The notes: generated from the sequence alone by a model not told the origin. Counted from the stretch's first letter, positions 8,779-21,472 are shown. The stretch: 64,000 nucleotides of DNA from Bradyrhizobium iriomotense (GCF_018130765.1 NZ_JAFCJZ010000014.1:62001-126000), one strand, 5' to 3'. Program-made: numbers and translations.

Positions 8779-9885
8779 ATGAAGAACGATCGCGGCGATA
8801 TCGAACTGGCGGGCGTCTGCAAGAGCTTTGACGGCGTCACCAATGTGGTCGACGGCGTCAATCTCAAGATCGCGGACGGCGCCTATTGCTGCTTCATCGG
8901 CCCGTCCGGCTGCGGCAAGACCACGATTTTGCGCATGATCGCGGGGCACGAAGACCCGACCGCAGGTGAGATCGTCATCGGCGGCCAGAACGTCGTCGGG
9001 CTCGCGCCGGCGCAGCGCCGCACCGCGATGATGTTCCAGTCCTATGCGCTGTTCCCGCATCTGACCGTGCGCGAGAACATCGCCTTCGCCTTGCGCGTGC
9101 GCGGGATGTCCAAGGCGGATCGCCTGCGCGCGGCCGACGCCATGATCGAGAAGGTGCGGCTGACGCAATTCGCCGACCGCCTGCCGGCGCAGCTCTCCGG
9201 CGGCCAGCAGCAGCGCGTGGCGCTGGCGCGGGCGGCGATCACCGAGCCGCGCGTGCTGCTGCTCGATGAGCCGCTGTCGGCGCTCGACGAGCAGCTCCGC
9301 GTCCAGATGCGCCAGGAGCTCAGGCGGATGCAGCAGGAGCTCGGCATCACCTTCATCCATGTCACCCACACCCAGCTCGAAGCGATCGCGCTCGCCGACC
9401 TCGTCGTGGTGATGGAGCAGGGCAGGATCAAGCAGGCGGGACCGGCGCGCGACGTCTATGCCCACCCGCACGATCGCTACGTCGCGGAGTTCATGGGTGG
9501 GCAGAACGTGCTGTCGGGTAGGGTGGAGAAGGTGAACGGCGCGAGCTTCACCCTCGCGCAGGCGGCGCCTTCAGGCATCGAGGTGCCGCTTCAGGCCCGC
9601 CCGACCGTCAGCGTCGGCGACAAGGTCGATATCGCCGTGCGCCGCGACGATGTGGCGCTGGTCAGGCCGGGCAAAGACTTGCCGCCGGGCTGCACGACAT
9701 CGCTGCCGAGCCGCGTGCTCGCGATCGAATACCAGGGCTACTTCGTCAAGGTCATGCTCGACACCGTGCCGGACGACCAGTTCGTGGCCTATGTGCCGGA
9801 AAAGACCTTCTTCGCAGATCCCTTCACCGTCGGCGATGTCGTGATGGCCACATGGGCCACCGGCAGCGCGCTTCCACTCGCCTAG
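8779..9885 (+). CDS. ABC transporter ATP-binding protein (PotA-like)
   Basis: A 368-residue ATPase energising the importer. It has Walker A GPSGCGKTT at residues 41-49, the ABC signature LSGGQQQ at about 139-145, Walker B VLLLDEP at about 158-164, and an H-loop in THTQLEA. The last ~120 residues form the TOBE-type regulatory domain of the spermidine/maltose importer group. The length is normal for the family. It is followed 19 nt later by the hydroxylase genes on the same strand. Confidence 0.9.
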   Translation: MKNDRGDIELAGVCKSFDGVTNVVDGVNLKIADGAYCCFIGPSGCGKTTILRMIAGHEDPTAGEIVIGGQNVVGLAPAQRRTAMMFQSYALFPHLTVRENIAFALRVRGMSKADRLRAADAMIEKVRLTQFADRLPAQLSGGQQQRVALARAAITEPRVLLLDEPLSALDEQLRVQMRQELRRMQQELGITFIHVTHTQLEAIALADLVVVMEQGRIKQAGPARDVYAHPHDRYVAEFMGGQNVLSGRVEKVNGASFTLAQAAPSGIEVPLQARPTVSVGDKVDIAVRRDDVALVRPGKDLPPGCTTSLPSRVLAIEYQGYFVKVMLDTVPDDQFVAYVPEKTFFADPFTVGDVVMATWATGSALPLA

Positions 9886-9904
9886 ACCCGTCGCGCACAG
9901 GAGT

Positions 9905-10396
<492 letters not shown>

Positions 10397-10398
10397 CC

Positions 10399-12786
<2,388 letters not shown>

Positions 12787-12797
12787 GGAGGACACCA

Positions 12798-13595
12798 ATG
12801 AAACCGTTTGCCTATCACCAGCCCGACCAAATCCCTGATGCCGCCAAGCTCCTGACCTCGATCGAGGACAGCAAGCTCGTTGCCGGCGGCATGACGCTGA
12901 TCCCGACGCTGAAGCAGCGGCTGGCCAATCCGCCTGCGCTGGTCGATCTGTCGAAGCTCGGATCGCTGAAGGGGATCACCGACGACGGCGCGACCATCAC
13001 CATCGGCGCGATGACGCCACATGCGGTGGTGGCGGCCTCGAAGGTGGTCCAGGCAAAAATTCCCGGGCTCGCGGCATTGGCCTCGATGATCGGCGATCCC
13101 GCCGTGCGCAGCCGCGGCACCATCGGCGGTTCGGTCGCCAACAACGATCCGGCGGCTGACTATCCCGCCGGCGTGCTCGGCCTCGGCGCGACCGTCATCA
13201 CCAGCGCGCGTGAGATCGCGGCCGACAAGTTCTTTCTCGGCCTGTTTGAGACGGCGCTTGAACCGGGCGAGATCATTACCGCCATCCGCTTCCCCGTGCC
13301 GCTCAAGGCGGGCTACGCGAAGTTCAAGGCGCCGGCTTCGCGTTATGCGCTGGTCGGCGTGTTCGTCGCGAAAATTACCGATGGTGTCCGCGTCGCCGTC
13401 ACCGGTGCGGGACCAGGCGTGTTCCGCGTGCCGCCGATGGAGGCGGCGCTGTCGGGCAATTTCGATCCTTCCGCGATCGCGGCGATCAAGATCGACAACG
13501 ACGGCCTCACCTCCGATATCCACGCCGAAGCTGATTACCGGGCGCATCTCGTCACGGTGATGGCCAAGCGCGCCGTCGACGCGGCGCTCAGCTAA
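12798..13595 (+). CDS. Molybdenum hydroxylase medium (FAD-binding) subunit (CoxM type)
   Basis: A 265-residue flavoprotein subunit. Typical FAD-contact segments are LVAGGMTLIPTLKQRL near the N-terminus and RSRGTIGGSVANNDPAADYP midway, followed by a CO_deh_flav_C-like C-terminal domain. It accepts electrons from the 2Fe-2S subunit. A GGAGG lies 5-10 nt before the ATG at 12798. The S-L-M gene order differs from the classical coxMSL but is common in uncharacterised form II clusters. Confidence 0.9.
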   Translation: MKPFAYHQPDQIPDAAKLLTSIEDSKLVAGGMTLIPTLKQRLANPPALVDLSKLGSLKGITDDGATITIGAMTPHAVVAASKVVQAKIPGLAALASMIGDPAVRSRGTIGGSVANNDPAADYPAGVLGLGATVITSAREIAADKFFLGLFETALEPGEIITAIRFPVPLKAGYAKFKAPASRYALVGVFVAKITDGVRVAVTGAGPGVFRVPPMEAALSGNFDPSAIAAIKIDNDGLTSDIHAEADYRAHLVTVMAKRAVDAALS

Positions 13596-13611
13596 GTCGT
13601 TAGGGTTGATG

Positions 13612-15108
13612 ATGACTGATGGTTCCGGCCGAACGGCCTTCCCGCCGGCGCCGACTGGCCTTGGCGCGCTCTCTGCAACCGAGATCATGGCCGGCTACCG
13701 GCGCAAGGCGTTCACCCCGCGCGATGTCGTCGACGACACCATCGCCGCGCTTGAGGCGACGGACGCGGCCTGCAATGTGGTGGTGACGCCGATGTACGAG
13801 CAGGCGAGGGCGGAGGCCGACCGTCTCACGAAGGAGATGCGCGCGGGCGAGGCCAAGGGGCCGCTGGCCGGCGTGCCTGTGACGATCAAGGATCTCGTCT
13901 TTGTCGCGGGCGTGCCCGCTTATGCCGGCTCGCCGATGAACAAGGCATTCGTGCCCGACGTCGATGCCGCCGTGGTCTCGGCGCTGAAGGCGTCCGGTGC
14001 GATCATCACCTGCAAGACCACCACCTGCGAGTCCGGCTACAAGCTGACGGCGGACAGCCCGGTCACGGGAACGACGCGGAATCCCTGGAACTCTGATCGT
14101 ACCAGCGGTGGCTCGAGCGGCGGTGCGGCTGCCGGTGTTGCCGCCGGTTGCGGGCCGATCGCGATCGGCACCGATGGCGTCGGCTCGATCCGGGTGCCCT
14201 CGTCCTTCTGCGGCGTGTTCGGCCTCAAGCCAACCTTCGGCCTCGTCCCGCGCTCGCCCGGCTTCTCGCCGCCGTCCTGGGCGTCGCTCGCCCATACCGG
14301 GCCGATCACGCGTACCGTCGCAGACGCCGCACTGACGCTGGAGATCATCGCCGGTTACGACCTGCGCGATCCCGCAAGCCTGCCGGTGTCGCCGCGACGA
14401 TTCGACACCAACGCGGCTTCGTTGAGCGGTCTTCGTATCGGCGCCAGCGTGGATCTCGGCTATGCCGCGATTAGCCCCGACGTGCGCGCGGTGTTCAACA
14501 AGGCGCTGGCCATGCTCGACGCCTGCGGTGCACGGGTCACCATGGATGGTCCGGGCCTCGACCCCGGCATTTTGGAACACACGCTAAAGCCGATCGCCTT
14601 CACAGAACAGGCGGCAGCAGTGGCAACCAAGACCACGGCCGATCTCGCAAGCTCCGAAGCCGACTATCGCGACGTCGTCAGCGCCGGCCGTCACTACAGC
14701 GGCACGGACTATGTCGAAGCCGGTTATCGCCGCGGCCAGGCGCGCAATGCGTTCCTGAAATTGTTCGAGCGTGTCGATGCGCTGGTGACCCCCACGGTCG
14801 CGATCACCGCGTTCGAGGCCGGGCAGATCGGCGTCGGCTCGATCGACGGCCGCGAGGTGGACCCGCATCTCGGCTGGTCGCCCTTCACCTGGCCGATCAA
14901 TCTCGCCGGCCTTCCGGCCGCGACGCTGCCCTGCGGCTTCGACCGCGATGGCCTGCCGATCGGCCTGCAGATCGTCGCGCCCTGGCTCGACGAGCCCAAG
15001 ATCTTCCGCATCGCGGCGGCGTTCGAAGCGGCGCAGCCCTGGGCGAAGTTCTGGCCGCAAATGGCGTTGCGCGAGCAGAGCCTTGGCGCTCGTCAGCGCG
15101 TGAAATGA
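13612..15108 (+). CDS. Amidase-signature family amidase
   Basis: A 498-residue amidase with the complete Ser-cisSer-Lys triad: Lys93 in VTIKDL, cis-Ser168 in SGGSSGGAAAG, and nucleophile Ser192 in GTDGVGSIR. The spacing (75 and 24 residues) is normal. It would hydrolyse an amide to acid plus ammonia in the cytoplasm. As the last gene of the importer/hydroxylase operon it plausibly acts after ring or carbon hydroxylation. The start is ambiguous: TTG 13606, ATG 13609 and ATG 13612 are in frame, and AGGG at 13602-13605 fits 13612 best. Confidence 0.88.
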   Translation: MTDGSGRTAFPPAPTGLGALSATEIMAGYRRKAFTPRDVVDDTIAALEATDAACNVVVTPMYEQARAEADRLTKEMRAGEAKGPLAGVPVTIKDLVFVAGVPAYAGSPMNKAFVPDVDAAVVSALKASGAIITCKTTTCESGYKLTADSPVTGTTRNPWNSDRTSGGSSGGAAAGVAAGCGPIAIGTDGVGSIRVPSSFCGVFGLKPTFGLVPRSPGFSPPSWASLAHTGPITRTVADAALTLEIIAGYDLRDPASLPVSPRRFDTNAASLSGLRIGASVDLGYAAISPDVRAVFNKALAMLDACGARVTMDGPGLDPGILEHTLKPIAFTEQAAAVATKTTADLASSEADYRDVVSAGRHYSGTDYVEAGYRRGQARNAFLKLFERVDALVTPTVAITAFEAGQIGVGSIDGREVDPHLGWSPFTWPINLAGLPAATLPCGFDRDGLPIGLQIVAPWLDEPKIFRIAAAFEAAQPWAKFWPQMALREQSLGARQRVK

Positions 15109-15149
15109 CGGTGCTCGCGCAGGTCGCTGACGAGGAACCTTGCGAGCAT

Positions 15150-15446
15150 CTATGCAGCAGACTCTATATTCACCAAGACTTCTCCGGCGATGATTTCGGG
15201 ATCTCCAAGATCAAGGTCATGCAAGCTTGCTTGAATGAACCCCATCACCCTGGCGTTCGCCGCATTCGCGCTTTCGCGGTCCTCAAATATCATCACGGCG
15301 ACGCCCACGCCTTCGCCCCCGTCCAACACATAATATGACTTGAAGCCGGGCGACTCCTTCAGGATCTGACCGACGCCGCTCTTGGCGCGGCGGGCAGCAT
15401 CCGCGACCGAACGAACCTTGGTGTACTTTCGAATGAGTATGAACAT
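15150..15446 (-). CDS. Small ABM-like (dimeric alpha/beta barrel) protein
   Basis: A 98-residue protein beginning MFILIRKYTKVRS, with an alternating strand-helix pattern and the stretch GFKSYYVLDGGEGVGVAVMIFEDRESA. This resembles antibiotic-biosynthesis-monooxygenase-like ferredoxin folds. No catalytic function can be assigned. The ATG at 15446 is preferred over one at 15479 because AAGGGTGG lies 5 nt upstream. It lies downstream of, and in the same orientation as, the LysR gene at 15591-16490, and is convergent with the amidase gene. Confidence 0.6.
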   Translation of the reverse strand: MFILIRKYTKVRSVADAARRAKSGVGQILKESPGFKSYYVLDGGEGVGVAVMIFEDRESANAANARVMGFIQASLHDLDLGDPEIIAGEVLVNIESAA

Positions 15447-15590
15447 CAGGCCACCCTTGCGTCTCGGTTCCTGCTCCACGCATCAAAGCATACCGGGCCG
15501 GTGCTGGACTAGGGCGTACTTATGAAATGGATGAGTTGGACGCGGTTGAGCTCAGCTTCGGGGTATTTTTGACCACCTCTGCGATACAGT

Positions 15591-16490
15591 TCAGGAAAGC
15601 TCAATCGGCGCGCCGCGACCGCTGAGCTCTTCGTCGAGGCGCAGGTAGTGCGCGAGATAGTCGTGCAGCGCTGTTGCCGCCTTCGAGGTGGCGCCGCTGG
15701 ACTTGTAGAGCAGCAGCTCGATCTTCGGCAGCGGCGGCAGGCCCTCGTTGGGGCCGATCTCGCGCATCGCCGGCACCAGCGCGCTGCGACCGAGCACGGT
15801 CACCGCCATGCCGGCGAAGGCCGCAGCCTGCAGGCCGCCGACGCTTTCGCTGACACAGGCGATGCGCCAGCGCAAATTCGCGCGCTCCAGCGTGTCGATG
15901 GCGTAGTCGCGATAGATGTTGCCGGGCGGCAAGAGCGCCAGCGGGATCGGGCGTTCCTGGTGCGCGGCGGATTGCTCGCCGGTCATCCACACCAGTTGCT
16001 CGCGCCGCACCACCTGGCCGCCGGTGAAATCGTTCATGCGGGTGACGAGCGCGATGTCGACGTCGCCACGCTTGACGAGGCCGACCAGCGGCGTCGACAG
16101 CGCGCAGTTGAGCTCGACCTGCACGCGCGGAAAGGATTTTCGGAACACGCTGAGGATCTGCGGCAGCATGAACGCCGCATAGAGGTCGGGCGTGCCGAGC
16201 ACGACCTGGCCCTCGATCTCCTGTGACGCAAGCTGCGAGATCAGCTCGTCATGCAACCGCAGGATGGACTTGGCGTAGGTCAGGACTGTGGTGCCGTCGT
16301 CGGTCAGCGTCAGCCTGCGGCCGCCATGCTCGAACAATTGCTTGCCGGTCAGCTCCTCCAGCCGCTGCAATTGCAGCGTGATCGCCGGCTGGGTGCGGCC
16401 GAGCCGTCGCGCGGTCTCGGTGATGCTGCCGGTCTCCACCACCGAGATCAGCGACCGGAGCATGCGGATGTCGAGGCTGATGAGGTTCAT
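15591..16490 (-). CDS. LysR-family transcriptional regulator
   Basis: A 299-residue LysR regulator. The N-terminal winged helix-turn-helix (residues ~5-64) contains ETGSITETARRLGRTQPAIT and LEELTGKQLFEHGGRRLTLT. A periplasmic-binding-protein-like effector domain follows. Its target is unclear: it sits between two same-strand genes, with the amidase operon downstream (convergent) and another LysR gene upstream. The product may control the amidase or hydroxylase operon in trans. Confidence 0.88.
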   Translation of the reverse strand: MNLISLDIRMLRSLISVVETGSITETARRLGRTQPAITLQLQRLEELTGKQLFEHGGRRLTLTDDGTTVLTYAKSILRLHDELISQLASQEIEGQVVLGTPDLYAAFMLPQILSVFRKSFPRVQVELNCALSTPLVGLVKRGDVDIALVTRMNDFTGGQVVRREQLVWMTGEQSAAHQERPIPLALLPPGNIYRDYAIDTLERANLRWRIACVSESVGGLQAAAFAGMAVTVLGRSALVPAMREIGPNEGLPPLPKIELLLYKSSGATSKAATALHDYLAHYLRLDEELSGRGAPIELS

Positions 16491-16544
16491 ACGGTGTCCA
16501 TGTCGCCCAGAATTTATGCAAGTTCCGTGCTAAGGCCGGATTTC

Positions 16545-17513
16545 CTACCTCGCTCGAGGCGCTGAAGAAGCGGATTTTCCCGCCACGCGGCCCTTGCGGA
16601 CCGCATTCCAGAAATTCTCGGCCGCCCGGGTCATGCGGGCCCGCGTGCGGAACAGCGAGACGCTGATCGGAATGTCCCATTCCACGCCGCCGGCGCGCAG
16701 CAGTCGTCCACTGTCGAGATCGGCGCGGACGAGGCTCATCGGCGCCCATGTCACGCCGCGCCCTTCGCGCGCCATGTCGATCAGCAGCATGACCGGCGCG
16801 GCGAAGCCCGGAGCGAGCCAGGCCGACGGATGCTTCGCCGCCAGGAACGAGGTGACAAGCCGTCCCACGCCCGAACCCGGATGGTAGGCGAGATAGGGCA
16901 GCGGCGCGCCCGATGCGCCGGGCAGCGCATATCGCGCCTGTGGCTTCTTGCCGCTGCGCCCGCCGCGGCCCGGCTTTGTGGCCGGTGCGCTGATCGGAAT
17001 CAGGATGTCAGTCGCAAGCTCGATGCGCTGGAAGCGGTCCATGTCGAGCCTGCTCACCAGCGACGGGTGATAATGCGCCAGCATGAAATGAGCCTGCGCA
17101 TCAAGCAGCAGCTTCTCGCAGCCGGCGAAATTCGAGGCGACGAGCTGGACGGCCGCGCCGGCCCGTGCGCTTTCCGAACTGCGGATCCACTGCGGGAAGA
17201 ACGTCTGCGACAGCGCATGGGTCGCGGCGAAGGTGATGGTCTCGGCCTTCAGCCGTGCCACCTCAAGCGCTTCCTCCCGCCCGACCTGGACCCGGCGCAG
17301 CACGTCCTCGGCGACCGGGCGGAAGCTCTCGCCCGCGGCCGTCAGCGTGACCGTGTGCGTGGACCGTTCGAACAGCTGTGTGCCCAGCCACTCCTCCAGC
17401 GACTTGATGCGGCGGCTGAGCGCCGGCTGCGTCACATGCCGGCGCTCGGCCGCCCGCGAGAACCCGCGCTCCTCGGCGATGGCAAGGAAATCCTCCAGCC
17501 AGATCAGGTCCAT
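16545..17513 (-). CDS. LysR-family transcriptional regulator, divergent from the DctA-like operon
   Basis: A 322-residue LysR regulator with HTH EERGFSRAAERRHVTQPALSR and the usual wing (LGTQLFERSTHTVTLT). An effector domain makes up the rest. It is transcribed divergently from the carrier gene at 17651 with 137 bp between them, the classic arrangement for a LysR protein controlling the adjacent operon. The likely effector is a substrate of that operon. Confidence 0.88.
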   Translation of the reverse strand: MDLIWLEDFLAIAEERGFSRAAERRHVTQPALSRRIKSLEEWLGTQLFERSTHTVTLTAAGESFRPVAEDVLRRVQVGREEALEVARLKAETITFAATHALSQTFFPQWIRSSESARAGAAVQLVASNFAGCEKLLLDAQAHFMLAHYHPSLVSRLDMDRFQRIELATDILIPISAPATKPGRGGRSGKKPQARYALPGASGAPLPYLAYHPGSGVGRLVTSFLAAKHPSAWLAPGFAAPVMLLIDMAREGRGVTWAPMSLVRADLDSGRLLRAGGVEWDIPISVSLFRTRARMTRAAENFWNAVRKGRVAGKSASSAPRAR

Positions 17514-17536
17514 AATAACGTTTTGTCCTCAAATCA

Positions 17537-17549
17537 TACCGATACGGCA
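17537..17549. promoter_or_regulatory. Candidate LysR binding site (T-N11-A)
   Basis: TACCGATACGGCA matches the T-N11-A LysR motif with an internal dyad CCG-ATA-CGG. It lies in the 137-bp divergent region, 24 nt upstream of the LysR start and about 100 nt from the carrier start. No experiment supports it. Confidence 0.35.
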
Positions 17550-17650
17550 TTAGCGCCTGAAACGCCGCTGGTCCAATGTAAACGGCATCGCGAGACAAGA
17601 ACAAAGCGCCACCTTCGCATGGCGCGACGACGCCGTTGGAGGAACGTGAA

Positions 17651-18964
17651 TTGCAGGTTGCCGCAACGCCGCTGTCCGAGCCCATTCCGAGCTCCATGTC
17701 CCAACGGCGGCGCAAGCCGCTCTGGCGCGAGCAATATGTCCTGGTGGTTGCCGGCGCGGCGCTCGGCGTGCTGTTCGGAGCCCTGTTTCCCAGCGTTGCC
17801 GTCGAATTCAAGCCGCTTGCCGACAGCTTCATTTCGCTGATCAAGATGACCATCGCGCCGTTGATCTTCCTGGTCGTGGTCACGGGCATTGCGCAGGTCG
17901 GCGACATGAAGGCGGTCGGCCGCATCGGCCTCAAGGCCTTCGTCTATTTCGAGGTCGTGACGACGCTGTGCCTGATGTTCAGCTTCGTCGTGGTGCGCTG
18001 GGTGCAGCCCGGTGCGGGCGTGGCGCGCGCCACGGCGCAGCAGGCCGAGACCGTCGCCCGTTATTCGCAGACCCATGTCGGATCGCTGTCCGCCTACATC
18101 CAGCACATGATTCCGGAAAGCTTTGTGGGCGCGTTCGCCGCCGGTGACGTGCTTCAGGTGCTCGTGCTCGCGTTGCTCTGTGGGATCGGCCTGTTGCTGC
18201 TCGGCGACAAGGCCGCGCCGCTGCGCTCGGGTATGGAACGGGTGACCGAACTGGTGTTCAGCGTCGTGCATGTCGTCGTGGCGCTGGCGCCGATCGGCGC
18301 CTTCGGTGCCATGGCTTTCACGGTGGCGAAGTTCGGTGCCGCCACGCTCTATGCGCTGGCGCTGCTGGTCGGCACCGCCTGGGCGATGATGGCGTTCTTC
18401 ATCTTCGTCGTGCTCGGCACCATCTGCCGCCTGGCCGGCATCCGCCTGATGGATCTGCTCCGCCTGCTGCGCAACGAGCTGCTCGTCGTGCTCGGCACCT
18501 CGTCGTCGGAAACGGCGATCCCCGGCATGATGGAGAAGCTGCCGAAGGCGGGCGTCGGGCGCGCGGTCGCCGGCCTTGTCATTCCCTCGGGATACTCCTT
18601 CAATCTCGACGGCGTCGCGCTGACGCTGCCGCTGTCCACGATCTTCGTCGCCCAGGTCTACGGCATCGAGCTTTCGGCCGCACAGCAGCTCAGCTTGTTC
18701 GTGGTGATGCTGTTCACCAGCAAGGGCGCGGCCGGCGTCACCGGCGGCGCGTTCGCTGCGCTGGCTGCGACCGTGGTCGCGGCTGGCTTGCCTGCAGAGG
18801 GCCTCGCGCTGCTGCTCGGCATCGACCGCTTCATGTCGCTGGCGCGCGCCATCACCAACACCATCGGCAATGCGGTTGCCGCCATCGTCGTTGCGAAATG
18901 GGACGGTGAATTCAACCGGGAGGACTGGGCACGGTCCGCCGCTCAAATCCAAGCAGCGAAGTAA
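17651..18964 (+). CDS. Dicarboxylate/amino acid:cation symporter (DAACS family, DctA-like)
   Basis: A 437-residue inner-membrane secondary carrier. Family signatures are the serine-rich hairpin segment GTSSSETAIPGMMEKL, IPSGYSFNLDG and TSKGAAGVTGG. These proteins import C4-dicarboxylates or acidic amino acids with H+ or Na+. A TTG start at 17651 is chosen because a perfect GGAGG (17638-17642) lies 8 nt upstream; ATG 17696 would give a shorter N-tail. It begins an operon-like run of same-strand genes to 28619 and probably supplies an acidic substrate. Confidence 0.87.
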   Translation: MQVAATPLSEPIPSSMSQRRRKPLWREQYVLVVAGAALGVLFGALFPSVAVEFKPLADSFISLIKMTIAPLIFLVVVTGIAQVGDMKAVGRIGLKAFVYFEVVTTLCLMFSFVVVRWVQPGAGVARATAQQAETVARYSQTHVGSLSAYIQHMIPESFVGAFAAGDVLQVLVLALLCGIGLLLLGDKAAPLRSGMERVTELVFSVVHVVVALAPIGAFGAMAFTVAKFGAATLYALALLVGTAWAMMAFFIFVVLGTICRLAGIRLMDLLRLLRNELLVVLGTSSSETAIPGMMEKLPKAGVGRAVAGLVIPSGYSFNLDGVALTLPLSTIFVAQVYGIELSAAQQLSLFVVMLFTSKGAAGVTGGAFAALAATVVAAGLPAEGLALLLGIDRFMSLARAITNTIGNAVAAIVVAKWDGEFNREDWARSAAQIQAAK

Positions 18965-18982
18965 GGATCCAAGGTTTCTTCC

Positions 18983-20017
18983 ATGACTACTAGCACCAAT
19001 GAACTGCCCGTCATCGCGTTGACGCCGGGCGATTGCACCGGCATCGGCCCCGAGCAGATTGCACGCGTGCTCTCCGATGACAGGCTCGCCGATGCCGCCC
19101 GCCTCGTCGTGGTCGGCGATGCGCGGGTACTCGAGATGGGCATGGAACATGCCGGCGTGAAGCTGAAGCTCGAGCGGATCTCCTCGCCGAAGGCCGCTAA
19201 TTGGAGCCGCGGCACGGTGCAACTCGTCGACTTGGGCAATACCGATCCCGCCAAATTCCCGATCGGCAAGGCCAGCGCCGAATCCGGCCGGTTGACCGGC
19301 GAGACGCTGTCGCGCGCGATCGATTTCTCCAAGGACGGTGAGGTCGACGCCATCACCTTCGCGCCGCTCAACAAGCGCGCGATGTTCGACGGCGGCTGGA
19401 AGTTCCCCGACGAGCACAAGATGTTCGCCAGCCTGCTCGGCCACAAGACCTACTTCTCCGAGATGAACGTGCTCGACGGGCAGTGGATGTCACGCGTCAC
19501 CGGGCACCAGTCGCTGCGTGAGGCGCTTGGCGGCATCCATCCGGAAAGCATCACCGATTCGATCGTGCTGGTCGATCGCATGATGAAGCGGGCCGGCGTC
19601 GCCAGGCCGCGGATTGCGGTCGCAGCGCTCAATCCGCATGCCGGCGAGAACGGCCTGTTCGGCCGCGACGAGATCGAGATGATCCGCCCGACCGTCGAAG
19701 CCGCCGCGAAGACCGGCATTGCCTGCACCGGGCCTTACCCCGCCGACACCGTCTATATCCGCGCCTTCGCCGGCGAGTTCGACAGCGTGGTCGCGATGTA
19801 TCACGACCAGGGCCAGATCGCGACCAAGCTGCGCGGCTTCAACCGCGGTGTCACCGTCACGGCTGGGCTCGAGACCGTCTTCACCACGCCGTCGCACGGC
19901 ACGGCGTTCGACATCGTCGGCAAGGGGGTGGCCAACACCGGTGCGCTGGAGAGCGCGGTCCGCCTTGCCGCGAAACTGGTATCGATCAAGGTCAAGGAGG
20001 CAGCCTATGCAAACTGA
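18983..20017 (+). CDS. PdxA-family NAD-dependent dehydrogenase/decarboxylase
   Basis: A 344-residue protein of the 4-hydroxythreonine-4-phosphate dehydrogenase family. Conserved blocks are TPGDCTGIGPE, the metal-site region LNPHAGENGLFG, and AMYHDQGQIATK with SHGTAFDIVGKG. Such enzymes oxidise and decarboxylate a beta-hydroxy acid. Because it sits in a catabolic operon rather than near pdxJ/ksgA, it is more likely a PdxA2-type or cis-dihydrodiol-type enzyme than the vitamin B6 enzyme. Its 3' end overlaps the next gene by 11 nt. Confidence 0.85.
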   Translation: MTTSTNELPVIALTPGDCTGIGPEQIARVLSDDRLADAARLVVVGDARVLEMGMEHAGVKLKLERISSPKAANWSRGTVQLVDLGNTDPAKFPIGKASAESGRLTGETLSRAIDFSKDGEVDAITFAPLNKRAMFDGGWKFPDEHKMFASLLGHKTYFSEMNVLDGQWMSRVTGHQSLREALGGIHPESITDSIVLVDRMMKRAGVARPRIAVAALNPHAGENGLFGRDEIEMIRPTVEAAAKTGIACTGPYPADTVYIRAFAGEFDSVVAMYHDQGQIATKLRGFNRGVTVTAGLETVFTTPSHGTAFDIVGKGVANTGALESAVRLAAKLVSIKVKEAAYAN

Positions 20018-21455
20018 TCGCAGGACCCTGCTCCAGGCTGCGGCCGCGCTTCCGCTCGCCACCGCCGGCGCCAACGCGGCCTTCGCGCAAGCCGCGGCGC
20101 CTGCCGTCGCACCGCCCAAGGAGGTCACGCGCGCGCTGGCGCATTATCTCGTCACCGCGAGCTATGACGATCTGCCGGCCAATGTCCGTAAAGAGGGCGT
20201 CCGCACGCTGCTGAACTGGGTCGGCGTCGCCATCGGCGGCTCGCATCACGAGACGGTCGATATCGCGGTCGCAGCGCTCGGCCCGTTCTCGGGCCCGCAG
20301 CAGGCTTCGCTGTTCGGACGGCGCGAGCGCTTCGACATCATGAATGCCGCATTCATCAACGGCGTGTCGAGCCACATCTTCGATTATGACGACACCCATT
20401 TGAAGACGATCATTCATCCGGCCGGCCCAGTGGCCTCCGCCATTCTCGCGCTGTCGGAAATGCAGCCGGTCTCCGGCAAGGAGTTCCTGAACGCGCTGGT
20501 GCTCGGCGTCGAGACCGAGTGCCGGATCGGCAACGCGGTCTATCCGAACCATTATGACGTCGGCTGGCACATCACCGGCACCGCCGGCGTGTTCGGCTCC
20601 GCGGCGGCCGTCGGCAAGCTACTGAAGCTGAACGAGCAGCAGATGACCTGGGCACTTGGGCTCGCTGCGTCCCAGCCGGTGGGCCTGCGCGAATCCTTCG
20701 GCTCGATGAACAAGAGTTTTAATCCGGGCCGTGCCGCCTCGAGCGGCATCTTCGCCGCGATCCTGGCCTCGAAGAACTTCACCTCGTCCGATGCGATGAT
20801 CGAGGCCAAGCGCGGCTGGGCCAACACGATCAGCACCAAGCAGGACTACAACGAAATCCTGGGCGACCTCGGCAAGCGCTACGAGGCGGCGCTGAACACC
20901 TACAAGCCGTTCGCCTGCGGCATCGTCCTGCATCCGGCAATCGATGCGGCGATCCAGCTCCGCAACGAGAACAAGATCGCCGCCGACCAGATCGAGCGCG
21001 TCGACCTCAAGGTCCATCCGCTGGTGCTGGAGCTGACCGGCAAGAAGACGCCGAAGCTCGGCCTGGAGGGCAAGTTCAGTATCTACCACGCGGTCGCCGT
21101 GGCGATTGTCGAGGGCGGCGGCGGCGAGAAGCAGTTCAGCGATCGCGCGGTGACGGATCCGACCGTCGTCGCGCTGCGCGGCAAGGTGAACCCGGTCATC
21201 ACGCCGGGTATCAAGCCGGAGCAGGTCGATCTCACCATCGTGCTCAAGGACGGCCGCAAGCTCAATCGCTACATCGAGCATGCGATCGGCAGCGTCGAGG
21301 TGCCGATGACCGACAAGCAGCTCGAGACCAAGTTCTCCGATCTCGCGGACGGCATCATTCCTGCTGCGATGATCAGGCGTGTCATGGACGCATGCTGGAA
21401 CGTCGAAGGTCTGGCGAGTGCAGCGGAAATCGCCAAGATGTCGGTCTCGTCCTGA
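20007..21455 (+). CDS. MmgE/PrpD family protein with twin-arginine signal (first copy)
   Basis: A 482-residue protein. Residues 1-27 look like a Tat signal: MQTDRRTLLQ, an alanine-rich core, then AFAQ. The rest matches the MmgE/PrpD fold (2-methylcitrate dehydratase and relatives, also immune-responsive-gene-1-type decarboxylases): a helical domain containing FDYDDTHLKTIIHPAGP and a small C-terminal domain. AAGGAGG lies 6 nt before the ATG at 20007, so this start, including the signal, is well supported. PrpD itself is cytosolic, so export would be unusual. It pairs with the next gene, a second member. Confidence 0.82.
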   Translation: MQTDRRTLLQAAAALPLATAGANAAFAQAAAPAVAPPKEVTRALAHYLVTASYDDLPANVRKEGVRTLLNWVGVAIGGSHHETVDIAVAALGPFSGPQQASLFGRRERFDIMNAAFINGVSSHIFDYDDTHLKTIIHPAGPVASAILALSEMQPVSGKEFLNALVLGVETECRIGNAVYPNHYDVGWHITGTAGVFGSAAAVGKLLKLNEQQMTWALGLAASQPVGLRESFGSMNKSFNPGRAASSGIFAAILASKNFTSSDAMIEAKRGWANTISTKQDYNEILGDLGKRYEAALNTYKPFACGIVLHPAIDAAIQLRNENKIAADQIERVDLKVHPLVLELTGKKTPKLGLEGKFSIYHAVAVAIVEGGGGEKQFSDRAVTDPTVVALRGKVNPVITPGIKPEQVDLTIVLKDGRKLNRYIEHAIGSVEVPMTDKQLETKFSDLADGIIPAAMIRRVMDACWNVEGLASAAEIAKMSVSS

Positions 21456-21472
21456 TTCTGGAGTCTATTGGA